Source: Butyrivibrio sp.
GTDB taxonomy: Bacteria; Bacillota; Clostridia; Lachnospirales; Lachnospiraceae
Assembly: GCF_015056685.1 (NCBI RefSeq)
Contig: NZ_SVFW01000020.1
Location: forward strand, 1-64,000
Length of the DNA stretch: 64,000 bases
Direction: 5' to 3'
Part shown: positions 53,955-63,648 of the stretch, in pieces
Numbering within the stretch: position 1 is the first letter of the stretch
How the letters are laid out: the number at the start of each line of letters is the position of its first letter
Notes under the pieces: generated by a model
Told to the model about the DNA's origin: nothing
Databases searched by the model: none
Seen by the model: only the letters and a program-made list of their open reading frames with translations
Program-made: the position numbers and the translations under genes

Positions 53955-54893
53955 GTGAAAAAGATTAGTATTATGATTCCATGCTTCAATGAAGTAGAAA
54001 ATGTTGAAGCCATCAGCAAAGCAGTAGAGGAGGTTTTAGTCAGGGAACTTCCACAGTATGACTATGAGATAGCATTTATTGACAATGCTTCAACTGACGG
54101 CACAAGAGATATAATTGAAAGGTTATGTGCTGAAAATAAGAAGATAAAGGCTATTTTCAATGTGACCAATTTTGGTCAGTTTAATTCACCTTTCCACGGC
54201 ATGTGCTCACTTGATGGAGACTGCGTTATTCCAATCTGTGCAGATTTTCAGGATCCTGTTGAGCTTATACCTGTTTTTGTGAGAAAATGGGAAGAGGGAC
54301 ATAAAATCGTAAGTGGAGTAAAGTCTTCAAGTAAGGAAAATGGCTTTATCTATTTCCTGAGAAGCTGTTATTACAAACTGATCAAGAACATGTCAAGCGT
54401 CCGTATGATCGAGCATTTCACAGGTTTTGGCCTTTATGACAAAACTTTTATCCAGCTCCTTAGGCAGTTGGGAGATCCTATTCCATTTATCAGGGGAATT
54501 GTTGCAGAGTACGGAGAAGGCTTTAACATGACAACTGTAGAGTATGAGCAGCCTCAGAGAAGAGCCGGTAAGACGCATAACAATTTCTATACGCTGTATG
54601 ATGCGGCAATGCTTAGCATCACTTCATACACTAAGGTTGGCTTGAGGCTTTGTACAATTGCCGGATTTATCTGTGCTCTTGTGGATCTGATAGTAGCTTT
54701 TGTTTATCTTGTTTTGAAGTTGACTCACTGGTATAGTTTCCATGCGGGTTATGCGCCTATGATCATTGGTATGTTTCTTATTGGAGCGATACAGCTCTTT
54801 TTCATAGGACTTATGGGTGAGTATATCCTCAATATCAATACCCGAGTGATCAACAGACCTATTGTTGTTGAGGAAAAGAGAATTAATTTCTAA
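53955..54893 (+). CDS. GT2 polyprenyl-phosphate glycosyltransferase (DPM1/GtrB-like)
   Basis: This 312-residue protein has ISIMIPCFNEVENVEAI, AFIDNASTDGTRDI, NVTNFGQFNSPFHG and CADFQDPVELI (metal site), plus two C-terminal helices ending GLMGEYILNINTRV, the DPM1/ArnC pattern. It is the third such enzyme here. GTG start at 53955 with AAGAGG upstream. Confidence 0.85.
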   Translation: MKKISIMIPCFNEVENVEAISKAVEEVLVRELPQYDYEIAFIDNASTDGTRDIIERLCAENKKIKAIFNVTNFGQFNSPFHGMCSLDGDCVIPICADFQDPVELIPVFVRKWEEGHKIVSGVKSSSKENGFIYFLRSCYYKLIKNMSSVRMIEHFTGFGLYDKTFIQLLRQLGDPIPFIRGIVAEYGEGFNMTTVEYEQPQRRAGKTHNNFYTLYDAAMLSITSYTKVGLRLCTIAGFICALVDLIVAFVYLVLKLTHWYSFHAGYAPMIIGMFLIGAIQLFFIGLMGEYILNINTRVINRPIVVEEKRINF

Positions 54894-54905
54894 GGGGAAT
54901 GCGTT

Positions 54906-56357
54906 ATGCAACTGGTATCCGCGGAATTTTTTGTATTTTTGCCGATAGTTGTGGCAATCAATTTTATAGTACCAAGGAAGTTTAAGTATATCTGGCTTTT
55001 AATAACCAGCTTGTTTTTCTATGCCAGCATTGATGTAAAGAGTACTGTAGTACTGGTAATCTCTATAACTATGGCATATGGCTTTGGGCTACTTCTTGAA
55101 AAGAACAAGCAAAATAAGGCAATTTTATCTGTGGCAATAGCTATCCACATAGCTGTGCTGATTGCCTGCAAATATCTTAATTTCATAGAAAAGACTTTTC
55201 TTTCTCTTACAGGGAGAACAGAGGAGGCAGTAAATCTTAATCTCTTGGCAACCCTTGGCATTTCTTTTTACATGCTAAAAATTATCGGATACCTGATCGA
55301 TGTATATCGCGGTGACCTGATGGCTGAAAGAAATCCCCTTAAAGTCGGATTATATGTATCATTCTTTCCACAGATAACACAGGGACCTATCGAGAGAGCT
55401 AAAAACATGCTTCCGCAGTTTAATTTTCCACTCACTGTGGATTATGACATGTTGAGGGACGGGCTTCTGGAGATAATCTGGGGCTATTTCTTAAAACTGG
55501 TAGTTGCTGACAGATTGGCTATTTACGTAAATAACGTATATGCAAATCCCATGGAGGCGGTAGGTTTTACAACTCTTGTTGCAACAGTGTTCTATACTTT
55601 CGAGATATATACAGACTTTGCAGGATATACGCACATTGCAATCGGTATATCAAGGATACTTGGAATTGATGTTATGGAGAACTTCAAGTGTCCTTACCTT
55701 GCAAGTAGCATAGCAGGCTTTTGGAGGAGATGGCACATTTCGCTCTCTACCTGGCTTAGGGATTATCTCTATATTCCTCTTGGAGGGAATAGAAAAGGTA
55801 CTGCCCGAAAGTATTTAAATATTATGATCGTATTTCTGGTTAGCGGACTTTGGCATGGAGCCGGCTGGACTTTTGTGGTCTGGGGACTTCTTCATGGACT
55901 GTTCCAGGTTATTGGTTATATATTAAAGCCGGTAAGAGACTGGTGCGTAAATGTATTTAAGGTTGAGAGAAATGCATTTTCACACAGAGTGTTGAAAGTA
56001 TTAGTTACTTTCTTACTTGTAAATTTTGCGTGGGTATTCTTTAGAGCATCTTCACTTGGTGAAGCCTTTTTGATCATTAAGAACAGCTTAGTATTTACTC
56101 CGTGGATGCTGGCTGATGGAAGCCTTTATAAGCATGGACTCGACAGTGCGGATTTCTTTGTGGCAATAGTGGGACTTATCATCGTAGTTGTTACTGATCT
56201 TGTGAATTACAACGGATTCATTATTAGGGAACGAATTCTGAAACAGGGAATCTGGATCAGGTACATTATCGTAATAGCAGCTATCATTTCTATCTTAGTT
56301 TTTGGAATCTGGGGCCCGGGATACGACAGCGCTGCGTTTATTTATCAACAGTTTTGA
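54906..56357 (+). CDS. MBOAT O-acyltransferase (AlgI/DltB-like), first
   Basis: 483 residues with about 11 helices. Signatures are SFFPQITQGPIERAKNMLPQ, FWRRWHISLSTWLRDYLY, IPLGGNRKG and VSGLWHGAGWTFVVWG (catalytic His of WHG). It moves acyl groups across the membrane to a surface acceptor together with an SGNH partner, here the next gene at 56419. Acetyl is usual for AlgI-type systems; the real acyl group and target are unknown. Confidence 0.9.
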   Translation: MQLVSAEFFVFLPIVVAINFIVPRKFKYIWLLITSLFFYASIDVKSTVVLVISITMAYGFGLLLEKNKQNKAILSVAIAIHIAVLIACKYLNFIEKTFLSLTGRTEEAVNLNLLATLGISFYMLKIIGYLIDVYRGDLMAERNPLKVGLYVSFFPQITQGPIERAKNMLPQFNFPLTVDYDMLRDGLLEIIWGYFLKLVVADRLAIYVNNVYANPMEAVGFTTLVATVFYTFEIYTDFAGYTHIAIGISRILGIDVMENFKCPYLASSIAGFWRRWHISLSTWLRDYLYIPLGGNRKGTARKYLNIMIVFLVSGLWHGAGWTFVVWGLLHGLFQVIGYILKPVRDWCVNVFKVERNAFSHRVLKVLVTFLLVNFAWVFFRASSLGEAFLIIKNSLVFTPWMLADGSLYKHGLDSADFFVAIVGLIIVVVTDLVNYNGFIIRERILKQGIWIRYIIVIAAIISILVFGIWGPGYDSAAFIYQQF

Positions 56358-56418
56358 TGAACGAAGTGGAGCAATCCGTATATCATCAAAATAAAAAAAT
56401 ATTCTAGGAAAATAGGTC

Positions 56419-57906
56419 ATGAAAAAAACACTAGCCAATGTATTTAAATCAATAATCTTCTTGATTCTGCTTAGTTTAGCAATTGCAGCGACTGTAGTGA
56501 TAGTTAAGAGAAAAGAGAGCGATTACAAATATACCGACTTTTTTAACGAAGCAAAAAAAGACCACATAGATGTTTTATTTATGGGTTCATCTCATGTGAT
56601 AAATGCCATTAATCCGGTATTTCTTTTTGAGGAGTATGGCATCACTTCCTACAATATGGGAGGTCACGGGGCTATGCTCCAGGCTACTTACTGGGAGCTT
56701 CAGCAGGCGCTTGAGTATTGCACACCCAAGTGGGTTGTTGTAGATACTTACATGCTCGAGAAGAATATCAGGTATCTCGATAACAGAGAAGAATTCGACG
56801 ATGAAGATGAAGTAAATACATCAGTTGAGCAGCTCCATCTGAACATGGATGCCTGGCCTTTAAATGATCTTAAAAGACAGGCAATTGATGACCTCATTCA
56901 GGATGAGAGTGTAAAAAAAGAATTTCTTTATGAGTTCATTATTTACCATAACCGTTGGAAATATTTAAACGAGAGTGACTTTAAGACTATTACCGGAACT
57001 GCAGACAGGAACAGGCTTTTCGGTGCGGAGATGAGATACCAGGTAGAGCTTGAGCCGGAGCAGTACCCTGAAGTTACAGAGTCAGATCTTTTGACCGAGG
57101 ATACAGTTGGAACGGAGTATCTTGAGAAGATAATTGAACTCTGTCAGGAAAGAGGAATTCCTGTTGTACTTACCTTTTATCCATTTGCTGCAGAGACCAA
57201 GGATCAGGCAGCAGCCATAAGAGCAGGACAGATAGCGGAAAGCTATGATGTTCCGTATATCAATATGCTAGACCTTGATGTAATTGATGTTTATTCTGAC
57301 CTTAATGACCATGGACATCTGAATGTAGTTGGTTCTAAAAAGGTGACTGATTACATGGGACAGTGGCTTTCTGAAACAGGAGATCTGGCAGATCACCGCG
57401 GTGATGACTCTTATAGCTATTGGCAGGAATGTGTTGAAAATTTCAATGAGGAGCTTGATGATGTCCTTTTTAGCGAGGACAATTTATATATTAAGCTTGA
57501 CCTTCTTAATTTAGAAGATTACAATTTCGTGCTGTATGTCAACGGAGATTCACCGGTCTTTTTGGATAATTATCTAAAGAGAATGATAAGAAATTCTTCT
57601 ATGACTAATAAAATAGATAACACAAGTGGTCCATATATACTGGTAAAAGATAACTCTACCGGGAAGACTTACGAGGCCTGTGAGAGTGAGGAACTTTCAG
57701 CTATGAGTACTGCCATGGGAACCCTTAATTACAGGCCGGTTGAGCAGTATTTCAGGCTATTATATTCAGACGAGGATCCGGATACCAATTATCTGTATGA
57801 TGAGGCACATTATCTGAATGACATTCAGCTTATCATATACGATGAAGATGGTGACATCTTAGAACATGATTACTATAAGTCAAACGGCGGCAATTACGTT
57901 CGTTGA
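56419..57906 (+). CDS. SGNH/DltD-like extracellular acyltransferase partner of MBOAT
   Basis: 495 residues with one N-terminal membrane anchor (about 10-30). The SGNH core has VLFMGSSHVINAINPVFL (Ser near residue 58), SYNMGGHGA, VDTYMLE and DLNDHGHLNVVG (Asp-x2-His). The C-terminal third (about 345-495) is acidic and beta-rich, without a family I recognise. It probably takes acyl groups from the MBOAT at 54906 and places them on the glycan outside. Confidence 0.8.
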   Translation: MKKTLANVFKSIIFLILLSLAIAATVVIVKRKESDYKYTDFFNEAKKDHIDVLFMGSSHVINAINPVFLFEEYGITSYNMGGHGAMLQATYWELQQALEYCTPKWVVVDTYMLEKNIRYLDNREEFDDEDEVNTSVEQLHLNMDAWPLNDLKRQAIDDLIQDESVKKEFLYEFIIYHNRWKYLNESDFKTITGTADRNRLFGAEMRYQVELEPEQYPEVTESDLLTEDTVGTEYLEKIIELCQERGIPVVLTFYPFAAETKDQAAAIRAGQIAESYDVPYINMLDLDVIDVYSDLNDHGHLNVVGSKKVTDYMGQWLSETGDLADHRGDDSYSYWQECVENFNEELDDVLFSEDNLYIKLDLLNLEDYNFVLYVNGDSPVFLDNYLKRMIRNSSMTNKIDNTSGPYILVKDNSTGKTYEACESEELSAMSTAMGTLNYRPVEQYFRLLYSDEDPDTNYLYDEAHYLNDIQLIIYDEDGDILEHDYYKSNGGNYVR

Positions 57907-57932
57907 TATATATTTTTTAATGGAGGTTTTTT

Positions 57933-58553
57933 ATGAACGATAAGGTTTGTATCGTAGGAATCGCAGGAGGAACAGCATCGGGCAAGACTACAATTGTCCG
58001 TATGATAAAAGAGAAGTTTGGGGATGATATTGTTGTTATTAACCATGACTCATATTATAAGGCGCACAATGACTTATCTTATGAGGACAGGACCAGACTT
58101 AACTATGATCATCCTGAGTCTTTTGATACAGATCTTCTGATTGAAGATGTGAAAAAACTTAAGAATAACATAGCTATCGATGTGCCTGTCTATGATTATA
58201 CAATTCATAACAGGGCTGATGAGACAGTTCATGTTATGCCTAAAAAAGTAATCATCGTTGAGGGAATTCTTATCCTTGAGAACAAAGAACTCAGAGACCT
58301 TATGGATATCAAGGTATTTGTAGAGACTGATGCAGATGAGAGACTTATGAGAAGAATTCGCCGTGATATGGTGGAGAGAGCCCGCAGTATTGACTCGATT
58401 CTTAAGCAGTACACAGAAACTGTAAAGCCTATGCATGAGCAGTTCGTAGAACCTAGCAAGAAATACGCTGATATCATCATCCCTCGTGGCGGAGAGAACT
58501 TAACAGGTATCAGCATACTTCAAGAGCACTTAAAGCTCATGATGCAGGGGTGA
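57933..58553 (+). CDS. udk: Uridine kinase-like protein
   Basis: 206 residues with P-loop GIAGGTASGKTT, INHDSYYKAHNDLSYEDR, NYDHPESFDTDLL, IIVEGILILE and RRIRRDMVERARS. It is the size and pattern of Udk, which phosphorylates uridine/cytidine for UTP/CTP pools. TGGAGG upstream. It lies within the glycan operon, where it could aid UDP- or CDP-sugar supply; it may equally be a neighbour by chance. Confidence 0.88.
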   Translation: MNDKVCIVGIAGGTASGKTTIVRMIKEKFGDDIVVINHDSYYKAHNDLSYEDRTRLNYDHPESFDTDLLIEDVKKLKNNIAIDVPVYDYTIHNRADETVHVMPKKVIIVEGILILENKELRDLMDIKVFVETDADERLMRRIRRDMVERARSIDSILKQYTETVKPMHEQFVEPSKKYADIIIPRGGENLTGISILQEHLKLMMQG

Positions 58554-58584
58554 TAGATATAAAAGCATTTGGGAGGAACATGCC

Positions 58585-60502
58585 TTGTTTCTTGTTGTTG
58601 GAGAGGTTATAAAGTTAATATTTTGGCTGTTTTGTGCTCCAATGATTATTGGAGTTTTAGTTAATTTCATTTTGCCTAAGGAAAAGAGAACTATTGGCGT
58701 AACATTTTTATTAGGCTTCTTGGTTTATTTGGCAGTGTTTGAAGTTATTGCAATATACTGCATGACTACGATAATGTACAGTGCTTTTGCATATTGTGTG
58801 AAATATTTTTTGATAGCTTCATGGATACTGGTAGTGCTGGGAATTGGAAGAGTTTGTTACGCTTCTTTTATCAAGAAGGATAGAAAACTTATTGTGTCCA
58901 ATAAAGCCATAGTAATGAAGCTTACTGCTACTAAAGTTTACTGGCTTATTTTCTTTGGACTTCTTGCATTTCAACTCGTAATGTCAGTTGTGATGGCGAG
59001 TTTTGACGGAGACGATGCTTATTATGTGGTTGAGTCATTGCTTGCACAGCAGGCTGATGTTATGAATACAATCTTGCCCTATACCGGAAACTCTACATCC
59101 CTTGATATAAGGCACGCCCTTGCTGTTATAACTATGTGGATCGGATTTATTGCAAAAGTAAGCGGTGTTCATGCAACAATTGTTTCACACTCCGTTATAC
59201 CGCTTTTGTTTATTCCGCTGGTTTATCTGGTATATGCGCAGATAGGTAAAGTTCTTTTTAAAGATAAAAAAGAGATGGTTCCTGTATTTCTGATAATCGT
59301 GAGCTTTCTCATGATGTTTGGAAATGTATCTCACTATACACCTGCTACATTTTTCCTTATGAGGACATGGCAGGGAAAAGCAATGGTCGGAAATTTGGTA
59401 TTTCCGATGATTTTCTGGATTTTCCTGGAAATGTATGAGAATGTGAAAGCTAGTAATAAAGAAATATCTGTGGATAAGGCAGGCACAAGTTCTGTTTATT
59501 TGTGGATAATGCTTGCTCTTGTAAATATGCTATCCGGCATGTGCAGTGCAATGGGAGTTATCTTTGGAAGTGGGATAATAGCTCTTTTATCACTTCTTCT
59601 TTTGATATTTAGCAGGAACTGGAAGGTTATATTAGGAGCTTTCTTTTGCATGATACCAAACCTTATCTATCTGGCTCTTTACTTCTCAATCTGGACAAGT
59701 GGCATGTGAGGTACCCGATATGTACGGAATATTCATGGAGTGCTGGGTTGCACTGAAATTATATGGCGGAAATGGAGTGCTGCTTTTAATGTTTTTGGCA
59801 GCTGCTATCTACATTGTGGCCAGTGAAAAAGATATAAAAAAGAAAATCGTTTTAGGCATATTGCCACTTGTGATCCTTGCAGGGTTTCTTTTCCCTGTTA
59901 CCAAGATCGTCTATGTGGCGCTGTTTGATGATGGGAGCGATACATATTACAGGATACTGTGGCTTATTCCTATGTACGTGGTTATAGGATATGGTGCCTG
60001 TAAGGCTGTCATGAACTTCAAAAAGGATGCTGTAAGAAGAGGAATGTTGGCGCTTATACTGTTGATAATTGCTGTGACAGGCTCTTTTGTCTATGCCAAT
60101 CAGTATATGTCAAAGGCTGAGAATCTCTATCACATTCCTCAAAACGTTATTGACATTTGTGATGTCATAGCGCCTGAGGATGGTGAGCCCAGAGTAAGAG
60201 CAGCATTCCCATCAGAGCTCGTACATTTTGTAAGACAATACGATACAGATATACTCATGCCCTATGGTCGTGAGATGGTAGTTACACAGTGGGATTATTA
60301 CAATGCTGTGTATGAAGTTATGGAAAAGCCGGAGACAATAGATGCCACAGCTCTTTTGGAGGCGACAAGGCAGACTAAGTGTCATTACATTGTTCTTGCT
60401 GATAGCAGAAAAATAGATGGTAATCTGGTGGATATGGGACTTGATGCGATAGCAAACATTGATGGATATACCATTTATGAGGATCCGATGGTAGAGAAGT
60501 AA
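58585..60502 (+). pseudogene. GT-C/DUF6077-like membrane protein, apparently split near 59700
   Basis: The first part (58585-59709, TTG start with GGGAGG 8 bases upstream, 374 residues) has about ten helices and SFDGDDAYYVVESLLAQ, an acidic GT-C-like loop. The second part (GTG 59699-60502, 267 residues) has four helices and a soluble tail (YHIPQNVIDICDVIAPEDG, CHYIVLADSRK, IDGYTIYEDP) that is the usual C-terminus of such proteins. They overlap by 11 bases in different frames. A single-base indel is the simple reading; two coupled genes is the alternative. There is no homopolymer at the join. Confidence 0.6.
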
Positions 60503-60543
60503 TTTACTGAGTATTTTTGGAAAGAAGAAATGAAATAAAATAT

Positions 60544-61413
60544 ATGGAAAAAGAAGTACAGGATTATTTAGATAGAGTGCATGAGTCAGATTTTGCCATG
60601 CTCTCTGAGGTTGACAGGATTTGTAAAAAATATAATATTCAGTATTATCTTCATGGTGGCACATTTCTTGGTGCAGTAAGACATCAGGACTTTATCCCTT
60701 GGGATGATGATGTGGATATTTTGTTTTTGAGAAAAGATTATGAGAGATTTTTAGATGTCTTTGAAAAAGAGGCTGATCCTAGATTTCAGCTTTTGAGATT
60801 TGAGAGATATCCACAGTTCTTTGATTTTATCAGTAAGATTGCTGACACAGAACTGACCTATGAAGGAACTACATTTGGAGCAGAGGACTTCTACGAAAAC
60901 AGATATTCGCATCCAACTCTTGATCTGTTTGTTTTTGATATTGAAGATAAGAATCACAAGTGGCAGCTTATCAGGATGAAGCTTCTATATGCCTTGGCTA
61001 TGGGACACAGACCTTATGTTGATTACAGTAAGTTCAAAGGAATCATGAAAGCTGTGGCCTTTGTGCTTGCAAGTGTTGGAAAGCTGATCCCATTTAAAAA
61101 GATTGCTATGAAGTACATTGGACTTCAGATGCAGGGCGGAATTGCAAGGCTTGCTGATGGAGATAATGATAAGTTTTATGATGGTAAAAAAGTGCTCTTT
61201 ATCTCCAACGAGCAGCCTGATCCCAGGTACTGGGGCCTTGATTTTGATGTGGAGCATTTAGTGTATGGCCCGGATACAGCACTTATCAGAGGAAAAGAGT
61301 TCCCTATTCCCAAGCTCCATGACAAGTGGCTTAAAAAGACCTATGGAGATTACATGGCGCTTCCACCAAAGGAAAAACAGGTGCCTATGCATGTGAATAT
61401 AATCAAAGAGTGA
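60544..61413 (+). CDS. LicD-family phosphotransferase
   Basis: This 289-residue LicD protein has YYLHGGTFLGAVRHQDFIPWD, PWDDDVDILFLRKDYERF (metal-binding Asp cluster), HPTLDLFVFDIED and LHDKWLKKTYGDYM. LicD enzymes transfer phosphocholine or another phospho-polyol from a CDP donor to a glycan. The next gene encodes a cytidylyltransferase, so the pair may add a CDP-activated alcohol. ATG 60544 is preferred by homology; TTG 60517 is an alternative. Confidence 0.88.
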   Translation: MEKEVQDYLDRVHESDFAMLSEVDRICKKYNIQYYLHGGTFLGAVRHQDFIPWDDDVDILFLRKDYERFLDVFEKEADPRFQLLRFERYPQFFDFISKIADTELTYEGTTFGAEDFYENRYSHPTLDLFVFDIEDKNHKWQLIRMKLLYALAMGHRPYVDYSKFKGIMKAVAFVLASVGKLIPFKKIAMKYIGLQMQGGIARLADGDNDKFYDGKKVLFISNEQPDPRYWGLDFDVEHLVYGPDTALIRGKEFPIPKLHDKWLKKTYGDYMALPPKEKQVPMHVNIIKE

Positions 61414-61439
61414 TTTTTATTACGAAAAGAGGAAAGAAT

Positions 61440-62153
61440 ATGAAAACTGTAGCACTGATCATTGCAGGCGGCACAGGAGCCAGAATGCATCAGGATATTC
61501 CAAAACAGTTTCTGACAGTTAATGAGAAACCGGTTATAGTATATACTTTGGAGGCGTTTCAGAATCATCCTGAAATAGACTCAATCGCAGTTGTCTGCGT
61601 AGATGGATGGGAGCAGATGCTTTTGGCATATGCCAAACAGTTTAATATAACAAAGCTTGAGCATGTAGTTAAAGGTGGAGACAATGGACAGGGCTCCATT
61701 CGAAACGGTGTTTATGAGCTTGAGAAGTTTTTTGATAAGGATGATATTGTGCTTATCCACGATGCCATCAGACCCATGGTTTCAGCGGAGATTATATCAG
61801 ACTGTATCATGAAGACAAAACAGTATGGCAATGCTATAACAGCCATTCCATGCGCTGAGGCCATGCTTACAACAGACGACGGAGTAGTGTCAGAGGAGTC
61901 TTATTCAAGAGATAAATTAAAGAGAACCCAGACTCCACAGGGCTTTAAAATCGGGGAGATCTGCGACCTTCACAGAAAAGCCCTTGAAAAAGGAATCACA
62001 GCCTCAGTTGCTTCCTGTACTCTTATGATTGAGATGGGCAAAAAGGTATATTTTTCTCAAGGATCTGAAAAGAACATTAAGCTCACAACAGTAGATGACA
62101 TCGATATTTTCAAGGCGCTTCTTATGAGTAAGAGAAGCGAGTGGCTTAAGTAA
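61440..62153 (+). CDS. IspD/TarI-type cytidylyltransferase
   Basis: 237 residues: ALIIAGGTGARMHQDIPKQF (NTP site), VVKGGDNGQGSIRNGVYEL, VLIHDAIRPMVS and KLKRTQTPQGF. It is closer to TarI/LicC-adjacent enzymes by context than to isoprenoid IspD, since LicD precedes it. It probably makes the CDP-polyol for LicD. The reductase TarJ is absent from the window. ATG 61440 has AGAGG upstream. Confidence 0.8.
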   Translation: MKTVALIIAGGTGARMHQDIPKQFLTVNEKPVIVYTLEAFQNHPEIDSIAVVCVDGWEQMLLAYAKQFNITKLEHVVKGGDNGQGSIRNGVYELEKFFDKDDIVLIHDAIRPMVSAEIISDCIMKTKQYGNAITAIPCAEAMLTTDDGVVSEESYSRDKLKRTQTPQGFKIGEICDLHRKALEKGITASVASCTLMIEMGKKVYFSQGSEKNIKLTTVDDIDIFKALLMSKRSEWLK

Positions 62154-62161
62154 GGGGAGTT

Positions 62162-63628
62162 ATGTTATTCAATTCTTATGAGTTTTTGCTGGCTTTTATG
62201 CCGGTATTCATTATCGGGTATTTCCTGATAAGGCATTTTTATAGAGAAAATGAGAAGCTAATGAGACTGTGCAATTTGTGGATAATTGCAGGCTCATTAG
62301 TTTTTTATGCGCTTTTTGGGATAAAGAATGTATTGGTATTACTTGCTAGTATAGTGGTCAATGCAGTTTTTATTTTTGTTTTGAATTTAAAGAAAAACAA
62401 CCAATTGACACCAAATCAGAGTGTAGTTCTTTGCGGTGCTATTGTGGTAAACGTTGCTTCACTGTTATTTTTTAAGTTCAGTGGAGTTTTCTTTCCAATA
62501 GCTATTAGCTTCTACACTTTCAATCAGATTGCTTTTCTTGTGGATTTCTATCGTGGAGATATAGAAAAATTTGATCTACTTGAGTATCTTTCATATATTC
62601 TCTTTTTCCCTAAGCTCCTTCAGGGACCGCTTATGAGCTACGGTGACTTTGAACGCCAGTTAAAAAATTCAGCGAAAAAGAGCCTTGATTGGGAATTAGT
62701 AATGAGAGGGCTTTTCCTTATTTCTTTGGGGCTGTTCAAAAAAGTAATCCTTGCGGATACTATTGGGCAAGCGGTGGATTATGGATATAATTCTCTGGCA
62801 ACACTTGGCTGGTGGGAGGCTGTGCTTGTTGCAGTATTCTATTCATTTCAGCTTTACTTTGATTTTAGTGGATATTGTGATGTTGCTAGCGGAATCTGCA
62901 TGATTTTTGGCTTTGAACTTAGTCTTAACTTTGATTCTCCGTATAAGTCAGTTAATATAATAGATTTTTGGAACAGATGGCATATTACATTAACTAAGTT
63001 TTTTACCAAGTATATCTATATTCCTCTTGGAGGCAGCAGGAAGGGCGCTGTCAGGACCTATGTAAATATCATGATCGTTTTCCTGATAAGTGGTCTTTGG
63101 CATGGAAGTGGCTGGACCTTTATTGTATGGGGAGCTATGCATGGTGTTCTAAATATGATAACAAGGGCGATTGGAAGTATAAATCGCAAAGAAAATGGTT
63201 CTCCTGTGGAAAAAAAGATTACAAGAGCTGTTGTTTGTGGAAAACGTCTTTTTACTTTTATCTATGTGACCATAGCTTGGGTGTTCTTTAGAGCAAATAC
63301 TATTTCAGATGCAGTACTGCTATTTAAGCGCATGTTTAGTGGCGAAATCAGACCTTACTACAGTGATTTTGCCAACTATTTCAGACTTGATGAGATCTGG
63401 TATGTGTTTAAGCTTACACCAATAGTGAATTTTAACTTTGCATGGGATCTGTGTATGTGGTTATTCCTTGCGCTTTCAATTGTGATCGTGTTCTTTGGAA
63501 AAAGCGCCATAAATTATGCAAAAGAGTGCAAAATAGGAATCTTAACAACTTTTCTAACAGCTCTTTTACTAGTGTGGTGCATTCTTAGTTTTGGAGGAGT
63601 AAGCACATTCCTCTACATGAATTTCTGA
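62162..63628 (+). CDS. MBOAT O-acyltransferase (AlgI/DltB-like), second
   Basis: 488 residues with about 11 helices. It has FFPKLLQGPLMSYGDFERQ, FWNRWHITLTKFFTKYIYI, PLGGSRKG and ISGLWHGSGWTFIVWG with the catalytic His. It resembles the MBOAT at 54906 but is clearly divergent. Its SGNH-type partner begins at 63628/63649. GGGG is the ribosome site; it starts 8 bases after the cytidylyltransferase gene. Confidence 0.9.
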   Translation: MLFNSYEFLLAFMPVFIIGYFLIRHFYRENEKLMRLCNLWIIAGSLVFYALFGIKNVLVLLASIVVNAVFIFVLNLKKNNQLTPNQSVVLCGAIVVNVASLLFFKFSGVFFPIAISFYTFNQIAFLVDFYRGDIEKFDLLEYLSYILFFPKLLQGPLMSYGDFERQLKNSAKKSLDWELVMRGLFLISLGLFKKVILADTIGQAVDYGYNSLATLGWWEAVLVAVFYSFQLYFDFSGYCDVASGICMIFGFELSLNFDSPYKSVNIIDFWNRWHITLTKFFTKYIYIPLGGSRKGAVRTYVNIMIVFLISGLWHGSGWTFIVWGAMHGVLNMITRAIGSINRKENGSPVEKKITRAVVCGKRLFTFIYVTIAWVFFRANTISDAVLLFKRMFSGEIRPYYSDFANYFRLDEIWYVFKLTPIVNFNFAWDLCMWLFLALSIVIVFFGKSAINYAKECKIGILTTFLTALLLVWCILSFGGVSTFLYMNF

Positions 63629-63648
63629 TGACTAATAGGATTAATTTG

